Assembly: GCF_900176595.1 (NCBI RefSeq)
Contig: NZ_LT838813.1
Coordinates: 3,180,001 to 3,244,000 of the forward strand
Length of the DNA: 64,000 bases
Reading direction: 5' to 3'
From: Aquiflexum balticum DSM 16537
GTDB lineage: Bacteria > Bacteroidota > Bacteroidia > Cytophagales > Cyclobacteriaceae
A program made the translations under genes and the position numbers. Positions 18,432 to 27,607 of this stretch are shown here, piece after piece; position 1 is the first letter of the stretch, and every line of letters starts with the position of its first letter. The notes under the pieces were generated by a model that made no database searches, had not been told where the DNA came from, and worked only from the letters and a program-made list of their open reading frames with translations.

Positions 18432-19343
18432 ATGAAAAAAGCAAAATCAATAGCATTCTTTTTGCCGATCTTATTAGCGCTCTGTTTTTGCCAAAATCCC
18501 GAAAAATCCGTCGAGTTTACCAGTGATGAGCATCAGGCTGATGTAGAAGATTGGTATGCTAAAAGGGTAGCCTCCCTAAAAGCAGAAGAAGGATGGCTCA
18601 ATTTGATTGGTTTATATTGGCTGGAAGAAGGGGAGAATTCATTCGATTCAGATCCGAATGCAGATTTACAACTTGAATCAGAGTCTTTTCCGCTTTCTTT
18701 GGGGACTTTTGAACTTGAAGAGGGGAAGGTTTTTTTTATCCCCATAACTGAAGGTGTTAAAATTGGGGATAATACCATTGAAGGGAAAACCCTGATTTTT
18801 GATTACGAAAATAAAGTGACCGCGAAACTTTCCTATAAAAGCCTCAGATGGAATATCATCAAAAGAATGGATGCCTATGGTGTTCGGGTCAGGGATTTGG
18901 AGGTGGAAGCGGTGACACAATTTGAAGGAATTGAAAGATATCCGGTTTCTTTGGACTGGAGGTTTGAGGCAAGATTTATTCCTTACGAACCTGTTAAGGA
19001 GATAGCCATTACCAATGTATTGGGTCAGACAAGTCAGAATCCCTGTCCGGGTTATGTGGAGTTTCAAAAAGATGGGAAGAGTTATCAGATTGACGCTTTG
19101 GACGAAGGGGATGAGTTGTATTTGATTTTTGCAGATGAGACGAGTGGGGGAGATACTTACGGCGGAGGAAGGTACATCTATGTCAAAAAACCCGAGCCTA
19201 ATGGAACCACCATATTGGATTTTAACAAAGCCTACAATCCCCCCTGCGTATTTACGCCTCACGCAACCTGCCCTTTACCTCCCAGACAGAATATCCTTGA
19301 TTTGGCTATTACAGCTGGGGAGAAGAACTATGGGGAACACTGA
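18432..19343 (+). CDS. DUF1684 domain lipoprotein
   Basis: A 303-aa protein starting MKKAKSIAFFLPILLALCFC, a lipoprotein signal with Cys at about 18-20. The DUF1684 body shows EGWLNLIGLYWLEEGENSFDSD near residues 50-71 and the C-terminal NPPCVFTPHATCPLPPRQN segment near 270-288 with conserved cysteine, histidine and proline. I choose the ATG at 18432; the longer open frame from 18285 runs through AT-rich leader and overlaps the divergent gene. The function of DUF1684 is not established. Confidence 0.85.
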   Translation: MKKAKSIAFFLPILLALCFCQNPEKSVEFTSDEHQADVEDWYAKRVASLKAEEGWLNLIGLYWLEEGENSFDSDPNADLQLESESFPLSLGTFELEEGKVFFIPITEGVKIGDNTIEGKTLIFDYENKVTAKLSYKSLRWNIIKRMDAYGVRVRDLEVEAVTQFEGIERYPVSLDWRFEARFIPYEPVKEIAITNVLGQTSQNPCPGYVEFQKDGKSYQIDALDEGDELYLIFADETSGGDTYGGGRYIYVKKPEPNGTTILDFNKAYNPPCVFTPHATCPLPPRQNILDLAITAGEKNYGEH

Positions 19344-19412
19344 AATTAAAGGATGAAGGATAAATTAGGAAGGATGAGTTTGGTTTTTGTTGAAATTAAG
19401 GTGTGGGAAGGA

Positions 19413-19450
19413 AGTACCAAGTACAATGTACAAAGTACTAAGATGCGAGA
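19413..19450 (+). repeat. Simple repeat (GTACAAAGTAC-type) 3' of DUF1684 gene
   Basis: Reads GTACCAAGTACAATGTACAA then AGTACTAAGATGCGAGA, with GTAC recurring every 8-9 bases. It lies in the sense of the preceding gene and ends with the GATGCGAGA word found in the other 3'-adjacent repeats. Confidence 0.5.
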
Positions 19451-19495
19451 ACAACCTTAACCTGAGTACCAATGACATAAATCGGAGTAGCCGTC

Positions 19496-19527
19496 ACCCT
19501 GATCCCGATAGCTATCGGGATCAGGGT
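19496..19527. repeat. 32-bp perfect palindrome
   Basis: ACCCTGATCCCGATAG and its exact reverse complement, centred on AGCT with no loop. The inner CCCGATAGCTATCGGG resembles a damaged form at 46675-46700. It is not followed by a T-run, so it is not a typical terminator. It lies in the gap between the DUF1684 and DUF2256 genes, near a TACCAATGACA word shared with the 46.6-48.8 kb repeat cluster. Confidence 0.75.
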
Positions 19528-19667
19528 CTCTTGAGGATCAGGAAAAGGGTTATTTTGACCAAAAGGGTTATATGCCTTATGTAATTCAAACGTCTAATTG
19601 CACCTCCGGAGATCCCTCGTACCTTCCAATAATTTACCTTCGAGTGAATTCAAAAAAATAATCGAAA

Positions 19668-19799
19668 ATGAAAAAAGAGCATCTCCCAACCAAAATATGC
19701 CCTGTTTGTAATCGTCCTTTCGCTTGGAGAAAAAAGTGGGAAAAGAATTGGGAAAATGTTAAATACTGCTCCAAAAAATGTTCTGGTGTAAAGAAATAA
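19668..19799 (+). CDS. DUF2256 small zinc-ribbon-like protein
   Basis: A 43-aa protein: basic start, [16 protein letters not shown], then V-K-Y-C-S-K-K-C. The CPVC and CSKKC pairs with the PFxWRKKW core are the DUF2256 signature; the four cysteines probably bind zinc. It is followed directly by a strong hairpin terminator. Function is unknown; such proteins are conserved in many Gram-negative bacteria. The surrounding 19,344-19,667 stretch otherwise holds only repeats. Confidence 0.85.
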   Translation: MKKEHLPTKICPVCNRPFAWRKKWEKNWENVKYCSKKCSGVKK

Positions 19800-19851
19800 A
19801 TTGCTGACAGGCCCTATAGAAATTCATTTCGATAGGGCCTGTCAGCAATTT
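19798..19851. terminator. Long perfect hairpin, bidirectional terminator
   Basis: A 20-bp perfect inverted repeat beginning AAATTGCTGACAGGCCCTAT separated by 14 bases. It starts in the DUF2256 stop codon and ends 2 bases before the convergent metalloprotease stop, so it can end both transcripts. Confidence 0.75.
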
Positions 19852-19852
19852 A

Positions 19853-22318
19853 TCAATATTCAAAATCGCATGTCAGATCAGTAGTGCCGATGGGTGCGCC
19901 ATCGGGAATGGCCAATTCGGCCGGGATACTGAACTCTTCTTTTTGATTTAGGAAGTTGTTGATTTTATCTGCAAGAAATCTGTTGAAATCTTCATTGATT
20001 GCTTTTGACGTCAAAGTTTTGGAAGCATCAGTTTTGGTTTTAGAATCTTTGTTCCAATACAGATAAGCGATTTCCCTGAGTTTATTTCTGCTGATGGCTT
20101 TGACAGTCGCAGTGGCTCGTGGGTTATTGGCGAGGTTGATCAAGTGGTCAGTCAACTTGTTTTGCACCATCAGGTTGATTTCTCCCTGATAGGTCCCGTC
20201 AAAATTATGCCCAAAAACCTGTTGGATTGTTTTGTCCAAAACCTCTGTGAAAGAAGGTAATGAACTGTCAAATAACTTTTGTTGGTGCAAGCGGTTTGCC
20301 CTGCCGGCTTCAAACATAAACTCAAAAGTCATGTCAACAATATTTTCTCCTGGTGCCAAAGGATCAAAATTCAATCCGTTTCTGGAAGGGAAAGTTTCCC
20401 TGTTTCGGGAATAACCCATGGGGCGGGGCGGAAGCCTATCAATAATTTGATCAGGGACAGCCAATTGGTCAGGTTGTAATGTATACAGGAGCGCATCCAA
20501 GGCGCCGTTTTGTTTGGAAGCTTCCAACCTGGATTGGACTTTTTGATTATCACCTTTTATTTTGTAGGTGTAATCCAATCCTCCCAAAAGCTTACTGGTA
20601 GCTTCAATTTGGTACCGGTGCATCAAAAACAGCGGAACAAGAACTTCTTCCATCAAGGCCTCCGGTTGATTCTCTTCAATGGCGTTCAATCCGAAAGTCT
20701 CCAGTTTTTTGGACCGCATCTCCAACATCCGCATCAATTCAGCTGAAGCGGATTCGCCATTGTCCCAAAGATGGGAAGTTGGATGGCTACCGCTTGGATG
20801 TCTGGAATCTGTATCTGAAATAAATGTATGCCCCGCAGCATAGGTATCTTCAAGTAGCTTTTTTAAAAGCTCCTGCTCAGTTTTGCCCTCTGGAACTGTC
20901 TCATAGCCATATCTGATCGCCCATTTGTCCCATTCACCGATTTTATTGTCATAGGCATTACTGAGGTCAATATTTCCTGCTGCATCCATTTGGATCAGGG
21001 GATACGGATAATCCATTACAGAGGCACGATTGGTTGGAGAGGAGGCATATGCATGGGCCAAACCTATGGTGTGGCCTATTTCATGGGCAGAAAGCTGTCT
21101 CAGTCTGGCCAAAGCCATTTCAAGCATCTTGGGATTTTTTGGTTTGCCATCCTCAAAAGGCTGCAATAAACCCTGGGCAATCAGATAATCCTGACGCACT
21201 CTCAGGGAACCCAAGGATACATGACCTTTGAGGATTTCGCCTGTTCTCGGATCTCTTATTGAGGAACCATATGACCAACCTCTTGTAGAACGGTGAACCC
21301 ATTGGATGACATTGTATCTCACATCCATGGGGTCCATGTCTTCCGGAGCCAACTCTACACGGTAGGCGTTCTTGAATCCAGCGGCTTCAAATGCTTCCGC
21401 CCACCAGTTTCCACCTTCCAGCAATGCGGACCGTACAGGTTCAGGGGTTCCTCTGTCAAGGTAATACACGATGGGTTTGACGGGTTCAGAAACAGCTGCT
21501 GTAGGATCTTTCTTTTCCAGTCTGTGCCGGGAAATAAACATTTTCTCCATAGGATCTCCAATTGGAGAAGTGAAATCCATATAGTTGATTTGGAAATATC
21601 CTGCCCTAGGGTCAAACTCCCTGGGTTGGTACCCATCATCAGGAAGCTCAATAAATGAATGCCTTTGTCTTACCGTTACTGACTCGGGTGAAGGTGTAAC
21701 CGATCTGATATATCCCCCGGTTGGTGAACCAGTCAGCGTGATTATAGCTTCCACTTCTGTATTTTTGGGAAAGTTTTTGGTCATGGGATAATGCATGGCA
21801 CTTCTACTCGGCTCAGGCTTATAGCTGCCCTGTTTTGATCTTGTAAGTGTTTCTGCTACCATATAAGCATCCTGCATATAGAAAGAAGTGGCATCTATCA
21901 GGTGCTTTCCGTCCTCTGTATTACTGATTTCAAAACCCCAAAGCACAGATTCCGCAAAGGCATCCCGAACCGATTTGACCTCAGCAGGATTGTCACTGTA
22001 AGCCCTGAAATCATAATTTTTGTGGACCAATAATAATTTATTGCTGGCTTTTCTGAACTCCACGATTCTGGTTCTGCCCAACTGACCCCGATCGAGTCCA
22101 ATGTCATTGGAACCTATACCAGCCGGCATAGAAGTGACATAAAGGAATTCCTGGTCCAGCTTATCGATTTCCAGATAAATCTTCCCCTTGTCTTCATCGG
22201 TGTAAAATGTAATAAACCCTTCTTTTTTGGACAGCTTACTTTTATCAATGCTCTGGGAAAAAGTCGGGTTAATGGAATAAAGTCCAAGACAAAAGATCAA
22301 CAGTATTGTTTTTTTCAT
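19853..22318 (-). CDS. Secreted zinc-dependent metalloprotease (DUF5117/DUF4953-like)
   Basis: An 821-aa exported protein with a signal peptide (1-21). The zinc site is HEIGHTIGLAH with ligands H412, H416 and H422. A Met-turn-like ASVMDYPYP follows at about 430. Upstream blocks (MPAGIGSNDIGLDRGQLG; NVIQWVHRSTRGWSYGSS) and downstream WDKWAIRYGY match the large TonB-era Bacteroidota metalloproteases with DUF5117/DUF5118/DUF4953 domains. I start at ATG 22318, which places the signal peptide first, 14 codons inside the longer frame. The substrate is unknown. Confidence 0.85.
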   Translation of the reverse strand: MKKTILLIFCLGLYSINPTFSQSIDKSKLSKKEGFITFYTDEDKGKIYLEIDKLDQEFLYVTSMPAGIGSNDIGLDRGQLGRTRIVEFRKASNKLLLVHKNYDFRAYSDNPAEVKSVRDAFAESVLWGFEISNTEDGKHLIDATSFYMQDAYMVAETLTRSKQGSYKPEPSRSAMHYPMTKNFPKNTEVEAIITLTGSPTGGYIRSVTPSPESVTVRQRHSFIELPDDGYQPREFDPRAGYFQINYMDFTSPIGDPMEKMFISRHRLEKKDPTAAVSEPVKPIVYYLDRGTPEPVRSALLEGGNWWAEAFEAAGFKNAYRVELAPEDMDPMDVRYNVIQWVHRSTRGWSYGSSIRDPRTGEILKGHVSLGSLRVRQDYLIAQGLLQPFEDGKPKNPKMLEMALARLRQLSAHEIGHTIGLAHAYASSPTNRASVMDYPYPLIQMDAAGNIDLSNAYDNKIGEWDKWAIRYGYETVPEGKTEQELLKKLLEDTYAAGHTFISDTDSRHPSGSHPTSHLWDNGESASAELMRMLEMRSKKLETFGLNAIEENQPEALMEEVLVPLFLMHRYQIEATSKLLGGLDYTYKIKGDNQKVQSRLEASKQNGALDALLYTLQPDQLAVPDQIIDRLPPRPMGYSRNRETFPSRNGLNFDPLAPGENIVDMTFEFMFEAGRANRLHQQKLFDSSLPSFTEVLDKTIQQVFGHNFDGTYQGEINLMVQNKLTDHLINLANNPRATATVKAISRNKLREIAYLYWNKDSKTKTDASKTLTSKAINEDFNRFLADKINNFLNQKEEFSIPAELAIPDGAPIGTTDLTCDFEY

Positions 22319-22380
22319 GATAGGTGGTTTTGTTTCGAAGTTAAAAAAAAGGTTTAACAAGGTGCTACCGATAATGGAAA

Positions 22381-24480
22381 TTATCTGTTGAATTGATATC
22401 TCATCTGGAAAACCGTTTCTGTCTGCCTGAATCCGTTGATCCGTTGGAGACCTGTACCGATGATTTCACGATCGGTGTAAATGGTTCTGGAAAAACGGGC
22501 CCAAATGCTCAGTTTTGGACTTAATCTATATTGTCCCAAAATATAATACCGCATCCCCTGACCACTCAGGGCAGGAATGGAAAACAGCCAAAGTACATTC
22601 CTTTCGTAGATAAATTGCCTGTTGTCCCAATTATCGGTATCAAACAATGCCACACGCGTGGAAATGCGCCATTTTTGAAAATCCACATTGACATCCTGAC
22701 TGATTACAAATCCTTTTGTTCTGCTTTCATTGAAATCAAATGAACTTGCCATGACCCGGGATTTGATGCTCCAATGCTTGTCAATGCCGTAATCCAGATT
22801 GAATACATAATTCCATTTTTTCCCTTGGCTAAGCAGATACGAAGATTGAAAAGAAGGATATTCACTGATATTCCTTGCTTTGGATTCCTCTCTGAGCTGT
22901 ACAAAAAGCAACAGATTTCGGGACGGGGAATAGGTAAAGCGGGTCAACCATTCATGTCCCGATGAAGGGGCATATATCCTGTACCGTAGCCAGGGAAATC
23001 TGAAATAGTCATAGTAAAATGACCAGGTATATTTTTGATTGGGTTTGAAGTTCAGACCAAAATAAAGCCCGTGCTCATTGATAGGCCTTGTACCTTCTGA
23101 AAAGGCATTTCCATAAAAACTGTGGAAGTTCCTATCAAATCTCCTCCAAAGCACAGAAAAACCGAGTTTGGGATGTAAGGAACTCATCATTCCCAGAATA
23201 TTTCCCTTGCCCCCGCTTTTTGAAACAGCAGATTCGCCGAAGAAAAAGTAATTCTGATAGCTGTAAGCAAAGTAGAGGCTGTGCACATGGTTCTCTTGTC
23301 CATAAAATTCAAATTGGTTGTAGATCTGGGGATTTCGAATAAAGGATTGTCCAAACCTGCTAAATAGGGAATTGATCCCGATTTGAAGACTTTTATTGGG
23401 ACTGTTGTAGTGGATGTTTCCGCCCAGGTTACTTTCCCGGATCCGGCTTTTGTTGGCAATTTCTGTTGGGGTTCGGTGCAGTCCGTTGCTTTGAAGGGAG
23501 GTGATGATGGCTTCCTCTCTTTCAAGCGTGTCCAACTGAATACTTACATTCCCGTCTCTTGGGGCATTGGAGGCCATCAAGGTAATGTTTACCAGCCCTG
23601 CTTGGTAGGTGGTAGAGATGCCCCTGAAAAACCCAAATTCCAGTGCCGCTGTGTAGGGTCTGATGCCTATGGAACTTCTGCGGATAGTGGTGATGGTTTC
23701 AGCTCCTTTTCCTACTGCAAATCCAGCCCCGTACACCAAACCCTGGCCAAATTGCATTTGAAAATCCCCTATCGAAATTGCTTTCCATTTCCCTTGGTTA
23801 TAAAGTGTGGCATGGTAGGAGAAAAAGTTGAAACCATAGCGTTTGGTATTGCTGTCCCAAACAAACTGTTCCCCGGGGTCTTTGTCGATGGTAAATCCAA
23901 AGCTGAAATCCCGGGTATGCTGCACCCGGAATCTCCCATACAAGTTGTTGGCATCACCAAGGTAACGACTGCTCAACCGGCCATTACTCAGGGTATCGGG
24001 CGGGGTGAAGCCTCTTCTTGTTTCCCAAACCCTGCTGTGTCTAAAAATAAAATAGGCATCCCGCGATTCCAGGATCCTTTCCGAAAGCGGCCCATGGATT
24101 TTTTCACTGTCATCCAAAACCACAAAGGGCAAGAGTTGATAGATAGTCTCCAGATCAAATTCGGGAATAGCCTGCAATTCATATAAGGAAATCAGTTTGC
24201 CGAAACTTTGCTGATACTCGAAAAAACTGTTGATCTGAATCGGCTTCAAAATATAGATGGACTGCAATTCCTCAGGATTGGTTTTGTTCAGGTTGATGGG
24301 ATTTAAAAATACCTGCAGCAGACTTTCATACAAATCCTCATAATCTTCATCGGTGCGCTGAATGCCAAACAAATCTTCTACAAAGTTTTCGATATTGATT
24401 TCTCCTTTTCTATAAGTCTGCGCCGAACTGTCGAGGCAGAAAAAAAGCATCAATACCGTTATGGTAAACAAATACCTCAT
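22381..24480 (-). CDS. Helix-hairpin-helix protein with outer-membrane barrel-like body
   Basis: A 699-aa protein with a signal peptide (1-20). An N-terminal segment (about 55-115) reads as ComEA-like helix-hairpin-helix repeats: NPEELQSIYILKP, then FGKLISLYELQAIPEFDLE. The remaining 550 residues alternate aromatic and polar residues as in a beta-barrel (for example YGFNFFSYHATLY; the end is FQMRYQFNR). It overlaps the next upstream gene (PorQ-like) by 4 bases (ATGA), so they are coupled. This gene type is common in Bacteroidota and unnamed; DNA uptake or a structural surface role is possible but not shown. Confidence 0.72.
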   Translation of the reverse strand: MRYLFTITVLMLFFCLDSSAQTYRKGEINIENFVEDLFGIQRTDEDYEDLYESLLQVFLNPINLNKTNPEELQSIYILKPIQINSFFEYQQSFGKLISLYELQAIPEFDLETIYQLLPFVVLDDSEKIHGPLSERILESRDAYFIFRHSRVWETRRGFTPPDTLSNGRLSSRYLGDANNLYGRFRVQHTRDFSFGFTIDKDPGEQFVWDSNTKRYGFNFFSYHATLYNQGKWKAISIGDFQMQFGQGLVYGAGFAVGKGAETITTIRRSSIGIRPYTAALEFGFFRGISTTYQAGLVNITLMASNAPRDGNVSIQLDTLEREEAIITSLQSNGLHRTPTEIANKSRIRESNLGGNIHYNSPNKSLQIGINSLFSRFGQSFIRNPQIYNQFEFYGQENHVHSLYFAYSYQNYFFFGESAVSKSGGKGNILGMMSSLHPKLGFSVLWRRFDRNFHSFYGNAFSEGTRPINEHGLYFGLNFKPNQKYTWSFYYDYFRFPWLRYRIYAPSSGHEWLTRFTYSPSRNLLLFVQLREESKARNISEYPSFQSSYLLSQGKKWNYVFNLDYGIDKHWSIKSRVMASSFDFNESRTKGFVISQDVNVDFQKWRISTRVALFDTDNWDNRQFIYERNVLWLFSIPALSGQGMRYYILGQYRLSPKLSIWARFSRTIYTDREIIGTGLQRINGFRQTETVFQMRYQFNR

Positions 24481-25304
24481 TTTTCAGAAAAAAGGTAATT
24501 GAAGGAAAAATGATGTGTGAAACCCAAGGCAGGATGCTGGGTCATGGCATAATCAATGTGGAATTTACGTGGCTTGAATCCTATACCAAAAAACAGTTTT
24601 CCCGGATTGGTATTCATTCCGGCCCTGGCCCAGAATCTGTCCAAGAGGTTGTATTCAACTCCTGTTTTGATCAGTGGATCCAGGAGAATATCTTTTTCGG
24701 CTTCAATATTCACCATGACCTTTTCGGAGGGGCGATAGGAAATCCCGGCTTTTACCACCGTTGGCAATCTCTCCAGGCTGTTGTTTCCGTATTTTGACCT
24801 GGTGACGTTGTACACATGCGCGCCGAAAAACAATTCAGGAGTAAGTTCAGCCACTCCGCCGAATTCAATCAGGGGGCTGGCACCTCGTCCAAATCCCTCA
24901 ATACTGGTCTGAAAATAGCTGACTTTGATGCCCAGGCTGGTGATGCCCAACTGATTTGAAAAACCAATCCCGATTTGTTTTTGGGAAAAAAGTTCTGAGC
25001 CAAAACTGGAGACTCCCAATCCAAATGCTGAATTCTCCCCCTTTAATACAGCACCAGCTGAAAGCGTGGTCAACTCGTTCAGATTCATCCTATGGTCATA
25101 AGCAAAAGTGACCTGGGAGGAAGAAATACGGCTCAAAGCCCCGATATTGTTAAAAACACTCCAAACATCACCCAAAGTGGTATGGGCATTTCCTAATCCC
25201 ATACTTCTTGCACCCCGGGGTTGGGCTTCCTGACCGGATTGGGCTATAGCTTCCATCTTCGACAGAACAGCGCATAAAAGGCAAATAAAAACAAGTCTTC
25301 CCAT
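24477..25304 (-). CDS. PorQ/PorV-like outer-membrane protein
   Basis: A 275-aa exported protein: signal peptide, then ARSMGLGNAHTTLGDVWSVFNN, the typical opening of PorV/PorQ and FadL-like barrels (G-x-G-x-A-x-T-x-x-D-x-x-x-x-x-N-P/I). The end HHFSFNYLF fits an outer-membrane beta-strand. I start at ATG 25304 (MGRLVFICLLCAV); the open frame to 25337 adds a less natural N-terminus. It is translationally coupled to the helix-hairpin-helix gene. The link to type IX secretion is by fold only. Confidence 0.72.
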   Translation of the reverse strand: MGRLVFICLLCAVLSKMEAIAQSGQEAQPRGARSMGLGNAHTTLGDVWSVFNNIGALSRISSSQVTFAYDHRMNLNELTTLSAGAVLKGENSAFGLGVSSFGSELFSQKQIGIGFSNQLGITSLGIKVSYFQTSIEGFGRGASPLIEFGGVAELTPELFFGAHVYNVTRSKYGNNSLERLPTVVKAGISYRPSEKVMVNIEAEKDILLDPLIKTGVEYNLLDRFWARAGMNTNPGKLFFGIGFKPRKFHIDYAMTQHPALGFTHHFSFNYLFSEK

Positions 25305-25529
25305 GGGTATAAAAAAAATGATCCGACAAAAAGCCAATAGATTAAATTTAAAAAAGCTGTTTTTCAGAAAAAAGTCGGAGACCGATATTATCCGTTTAAT
25401 TTCGGCTAAAGCCTTTGGAAGAGAATAGAGGTCTTCTGTAATCGTCCGGCTAAAGCAGGACAGAACTTTTGCGGATAGATTTTAAGGTTTTTTTTTTACT
25501 TTCGTCAGACTAAACTTACAAAGATTGCA

Positions 25530-26375
25530 TTGAAAGTCAGGAACGGAGCGATTGTACGAAAATATTATCATTGCTATGCAACGGCAAATGAGTCCCGTCT
25601 CTATTTTTATGACATTCAAAACTTAATGCGGATTAAGAACTGTCATTCGGGACTCCCTAAAATAGTATTGTTTATTGCCATCAGTGAGGTGAAGAAGATT
25701 GGTTTTTTTGATCAGTTTTTTGTCAAAACCGTCAAGAAGATCTTTGACGGCCATCCTTCCATAGAGTTGCGGGAAATATACTTTAAAAGCAATATCGGAC
25801 GTGATTTCAGTTCGTTCCAAACACTCTTCCATAAAGTAAAAGAAACAGCCAATGCTGACGACTATATCCTGTTTCAAAATAGAAGTGGCTATGGTCCTTT
25901 TCATGAAAACTGGTACAGGCAATTTGTCAAACAATTTGAGAAATTTGAATCCATAGCCCTGTGCGGCAGTACCATTAATTTCCTTGACCATCCCAAAAGG
26001 AGTTCTAGATTGGATATACCTCATGTACAAACATTCTCATTTTTGACAAAGGTGAATTTTATGGATATGCTGGGAGAGGCTTTTCCTGCATCCACCAAAA
26101 CTGAAAGAATGGATATAGTCCTACAGGGAGAAATAGAAATGAGTCAGTTTTTTTTAAGAAACAACTATCAAATAACCTGTATAGAATGGCCTGATAAGGC
26201 AATTTCAAATCAGACTATACCCATTGTTTCTTTTGACATTAAGAAAAAGGTAACCGCAAAGCACTATTTTTACCACAGGCTGTATTTTAGAAGAAACAAA
26301 TTAAAAAAACTTGGTCAAATCATACCCGGAATTATCAATTGGATGAATTTTATGAAACATGGGTTTTTAAAATGA
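25530..26375 (+). CDS. Putative glycosyltransferase related to rhamnan-synthesis F proteins
   Basis: A 281-aa protein with KSNIGRDFSSFQTLF around 88-102, DDYILFQNRSGYGPFHENW around 110-128 and FSFLTKVNFMDML around 169-181. The N-x-G-R-D and N-x-S-x-Y-G-P-F words are those seen in RgpF-like capsule or rhamnan glycosyltransferases. The start at 25530 is a non-ATG codon in the open frame (TTG); no better ATG lies at the N-terminus. It is isolated from other polysaccharide genes. The assignment is tentative. Confidence 0.5.
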   Translation: MKVRNGAIVRKYYHCYATANESRLYFYDIQNLMRIKNCHSGLPKIVLFIAISEVKKIGFFDQFFVKTVKKIFDGHPSIELREIYFKSNIGRDFSSFQTLFHKVKETANADDYILFQNRSGYGPFHENWYRQFVKQFEKFESIALCGSTINFLDHPKRSSRLDIPHVQTFSFLTKVNFMDMLGEAFPASTKTERMDIVLQGEIEMSQFFLRNNYQITCIEWPDKAISNQTIPIVSFDIKKKVTAKHYFYHRLYFRRNKLKKLGQIIPGIINWMNFMKHGFLK

Positions 26376-26710
26376 ATCTATAAGCCAAAGTTTGTGTCTT
26401 CACAAACATTCCTGAGAGTAAAGTTTTCCCAACCTTACAATCAATTCTTCCCTGTTTTTGGCGGAAAGCTTCATTCACTTTTGCCATTGATTCGGCCAAA
26501 AACCGGAGACGATTTGTTGATCTTTGTCCCCAGGTTGCGTTCCTTACCTGGGGCTACCCATATTTGATCCCTCTGGGATCGTTTCTTAACTCAAACATTT
26601 TTTGTATGACTCTGAAACGGCTGTCTTGAGAATCGGGAGGGTTTAGCTAAAATTGATAGCTAGGAGTTAAAAATGGTTTGATTTGTTTTCATTTTGGTTT
26701 CAGCAGTATT
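26376..26710. other. Gene-free stretch, nothing further identified
   Basis: No coding frame of credible composition was found on either strand. The left part is of normal composition and the right part leads into the tandem repeats that begin at 26711. Confidence 0.5.
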
Positions 26711-26957
26711 GAAAAAGACTTCAGTTGATTTAAATTTTAGAACAGTTGTTTTCTTTTTTTGTTTCAGTTCAAGTCTTTTTTGTTTGATGTGTTTTAAAAA
26801 AGACTTCCGGTGAAATGAATTTTAAAACAGTTGAAATCTTTTTTGATTCAGGTGAAGTCTTTTTTATTTGATGTGTTTTGAAAAAGTCTTCCGGTGAATT
26901 GAATTTTATAACAGTTGATTTCTTTTTTATTTCCCCTGAAGTCTTTTTGGTTTCAGG
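26711..26957. repeat. Three imperfect ~85-bp tandem repeats with internal inverted arms
   Basis: Units begin near 26711, 26796 and 26881. Each opens AAAAAGACTTC (or AAAAAGTCTTC), continues through GAATTTTAxAACAGTTG and ends GAAGTCTTTTT, the reverse complement of its opening, then GTTTGATGTGTTTT. Each unit could therefore fold as a stem enclosing about 55 bases, and neighbouring units can cross-pair. No coding potential. Confidence 0.7.
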
Positions 26958-26978
26958 TCTTATCTTTTTAGCTACAGC

Positions 26979-27018
26979 AGTATCTTCAGAAGGTATTGGA
27001 GTACCTTCTGAAGGTACT
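26979..27018. repeat. Imperfect palindrome (17-bp arms)
   Basis: AGTATCTTCAGAAGGTA and TACCTTCTGAAGGTACT pair with one mismatch around a 6-base loop (TTGGAG). The half-sites themselves contain the palindrome CTTCAGAAG. Could be an operator or a structured RNA element; no T-run follows. Confidence 0.55.
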
Positions 27019-27059
27019 CAAGTAGCTTATTTGTATAGTAAAAAGGATGCGTTGTCCAC

Positions 27060-27090
27060 AAAAAAGACCGGCACTTTCGGGCCGGTCTTT
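27060..27090. terminator. Intrinsic terminator of the 27128-27607 gene
   Basis: AAAAGACCGGC ... GCCGGTCTTTT hairpin with an 8-base loop, flanked by A/T runs; 38 bases after the stop of the minus-strand gene. Confidence 0.75.
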
Positions 27091-27127
27091 TGATTATTTA
27101 TTCATTGGGCCTTGTAGGCCCGGGATT

Positions 27128-27607
27128 TTAGAGTTCAGCTTCGGGTTGGGTTTTGCGCCTTCCCTGTGCTTCCCATCTTTTGCTGAGGTCTTCATAGATG
27201 GTTTTGGCATTGGGGACGTTCATTCTGGCGGCCATTTTTACGGAATTATAATAACTCAGCGAAGCTTCAAATGCCTCCGAACCTGTCAGCATTACTGTAT
27301 CGCTGAGGTTGCTTTGCAGCTGCTGCACTGTGCGGAATATGGGCAGCAGGCCGGAGACTGCTTCCCAGTCTTTATTCATTTCTGCCAAGGGTACAAAGGG
27401 CGGAAGAAACTGCGGGTCGGTGACGGCATAATCCATGACCTTGGCCACAAAAGGTTCTGAACCGTCACCCATTTTGAGCAATCTTCGGCGGTCTTCGGGA
27501 GTCAATGCAATCAAGTAGGGTTCCAAAATACCCTGAATAGTCGCAAGCATGTCTTTGACAGCCTGCAGGTCCTGAGGAGGAATGGTAATCGAGATTGAAT
27601 TTTCCAT
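27128..27607 (-). CDS. Conserved hypothetical protein (160 aa)
   Basis: A soluble, helical protein that I do not recognise. It opens MENSISITIPPQDLQAVKDM, has ALTPEDRRRLLKMGDGSEPFV around 39-59 and ends with a basic, linker-like RRKTQPEAEL. Start chosen at ATG 27607; the open frame to 27700 is AT-rich leader. Composition is richer in G+C than the cassette region that follows. It is the last chromosomal gene before the IS91-like element. Confidence 0.65.
   Translation of the reverse strand: MENSISITIPPQDLQAVKDMLATIQGILEPYLIALTPEDRRRLLKMGDGSEPFVAKVMDYAVTDPQFLPPFVPLAEMNKDWEAVSGLLPIFRTVQQLQSNLSDTVMLTGSEAFEASLSYYNSVKMAARMNVPNAKTIYEDLSKRWEAQGRRKTQPEAEL

Noticed and set aside
26711..26957. Possible CRISPR array
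   Set aside because: Units are imperfect, about 85 bases, contiguous and without unique spacers, and no cas genes are present.
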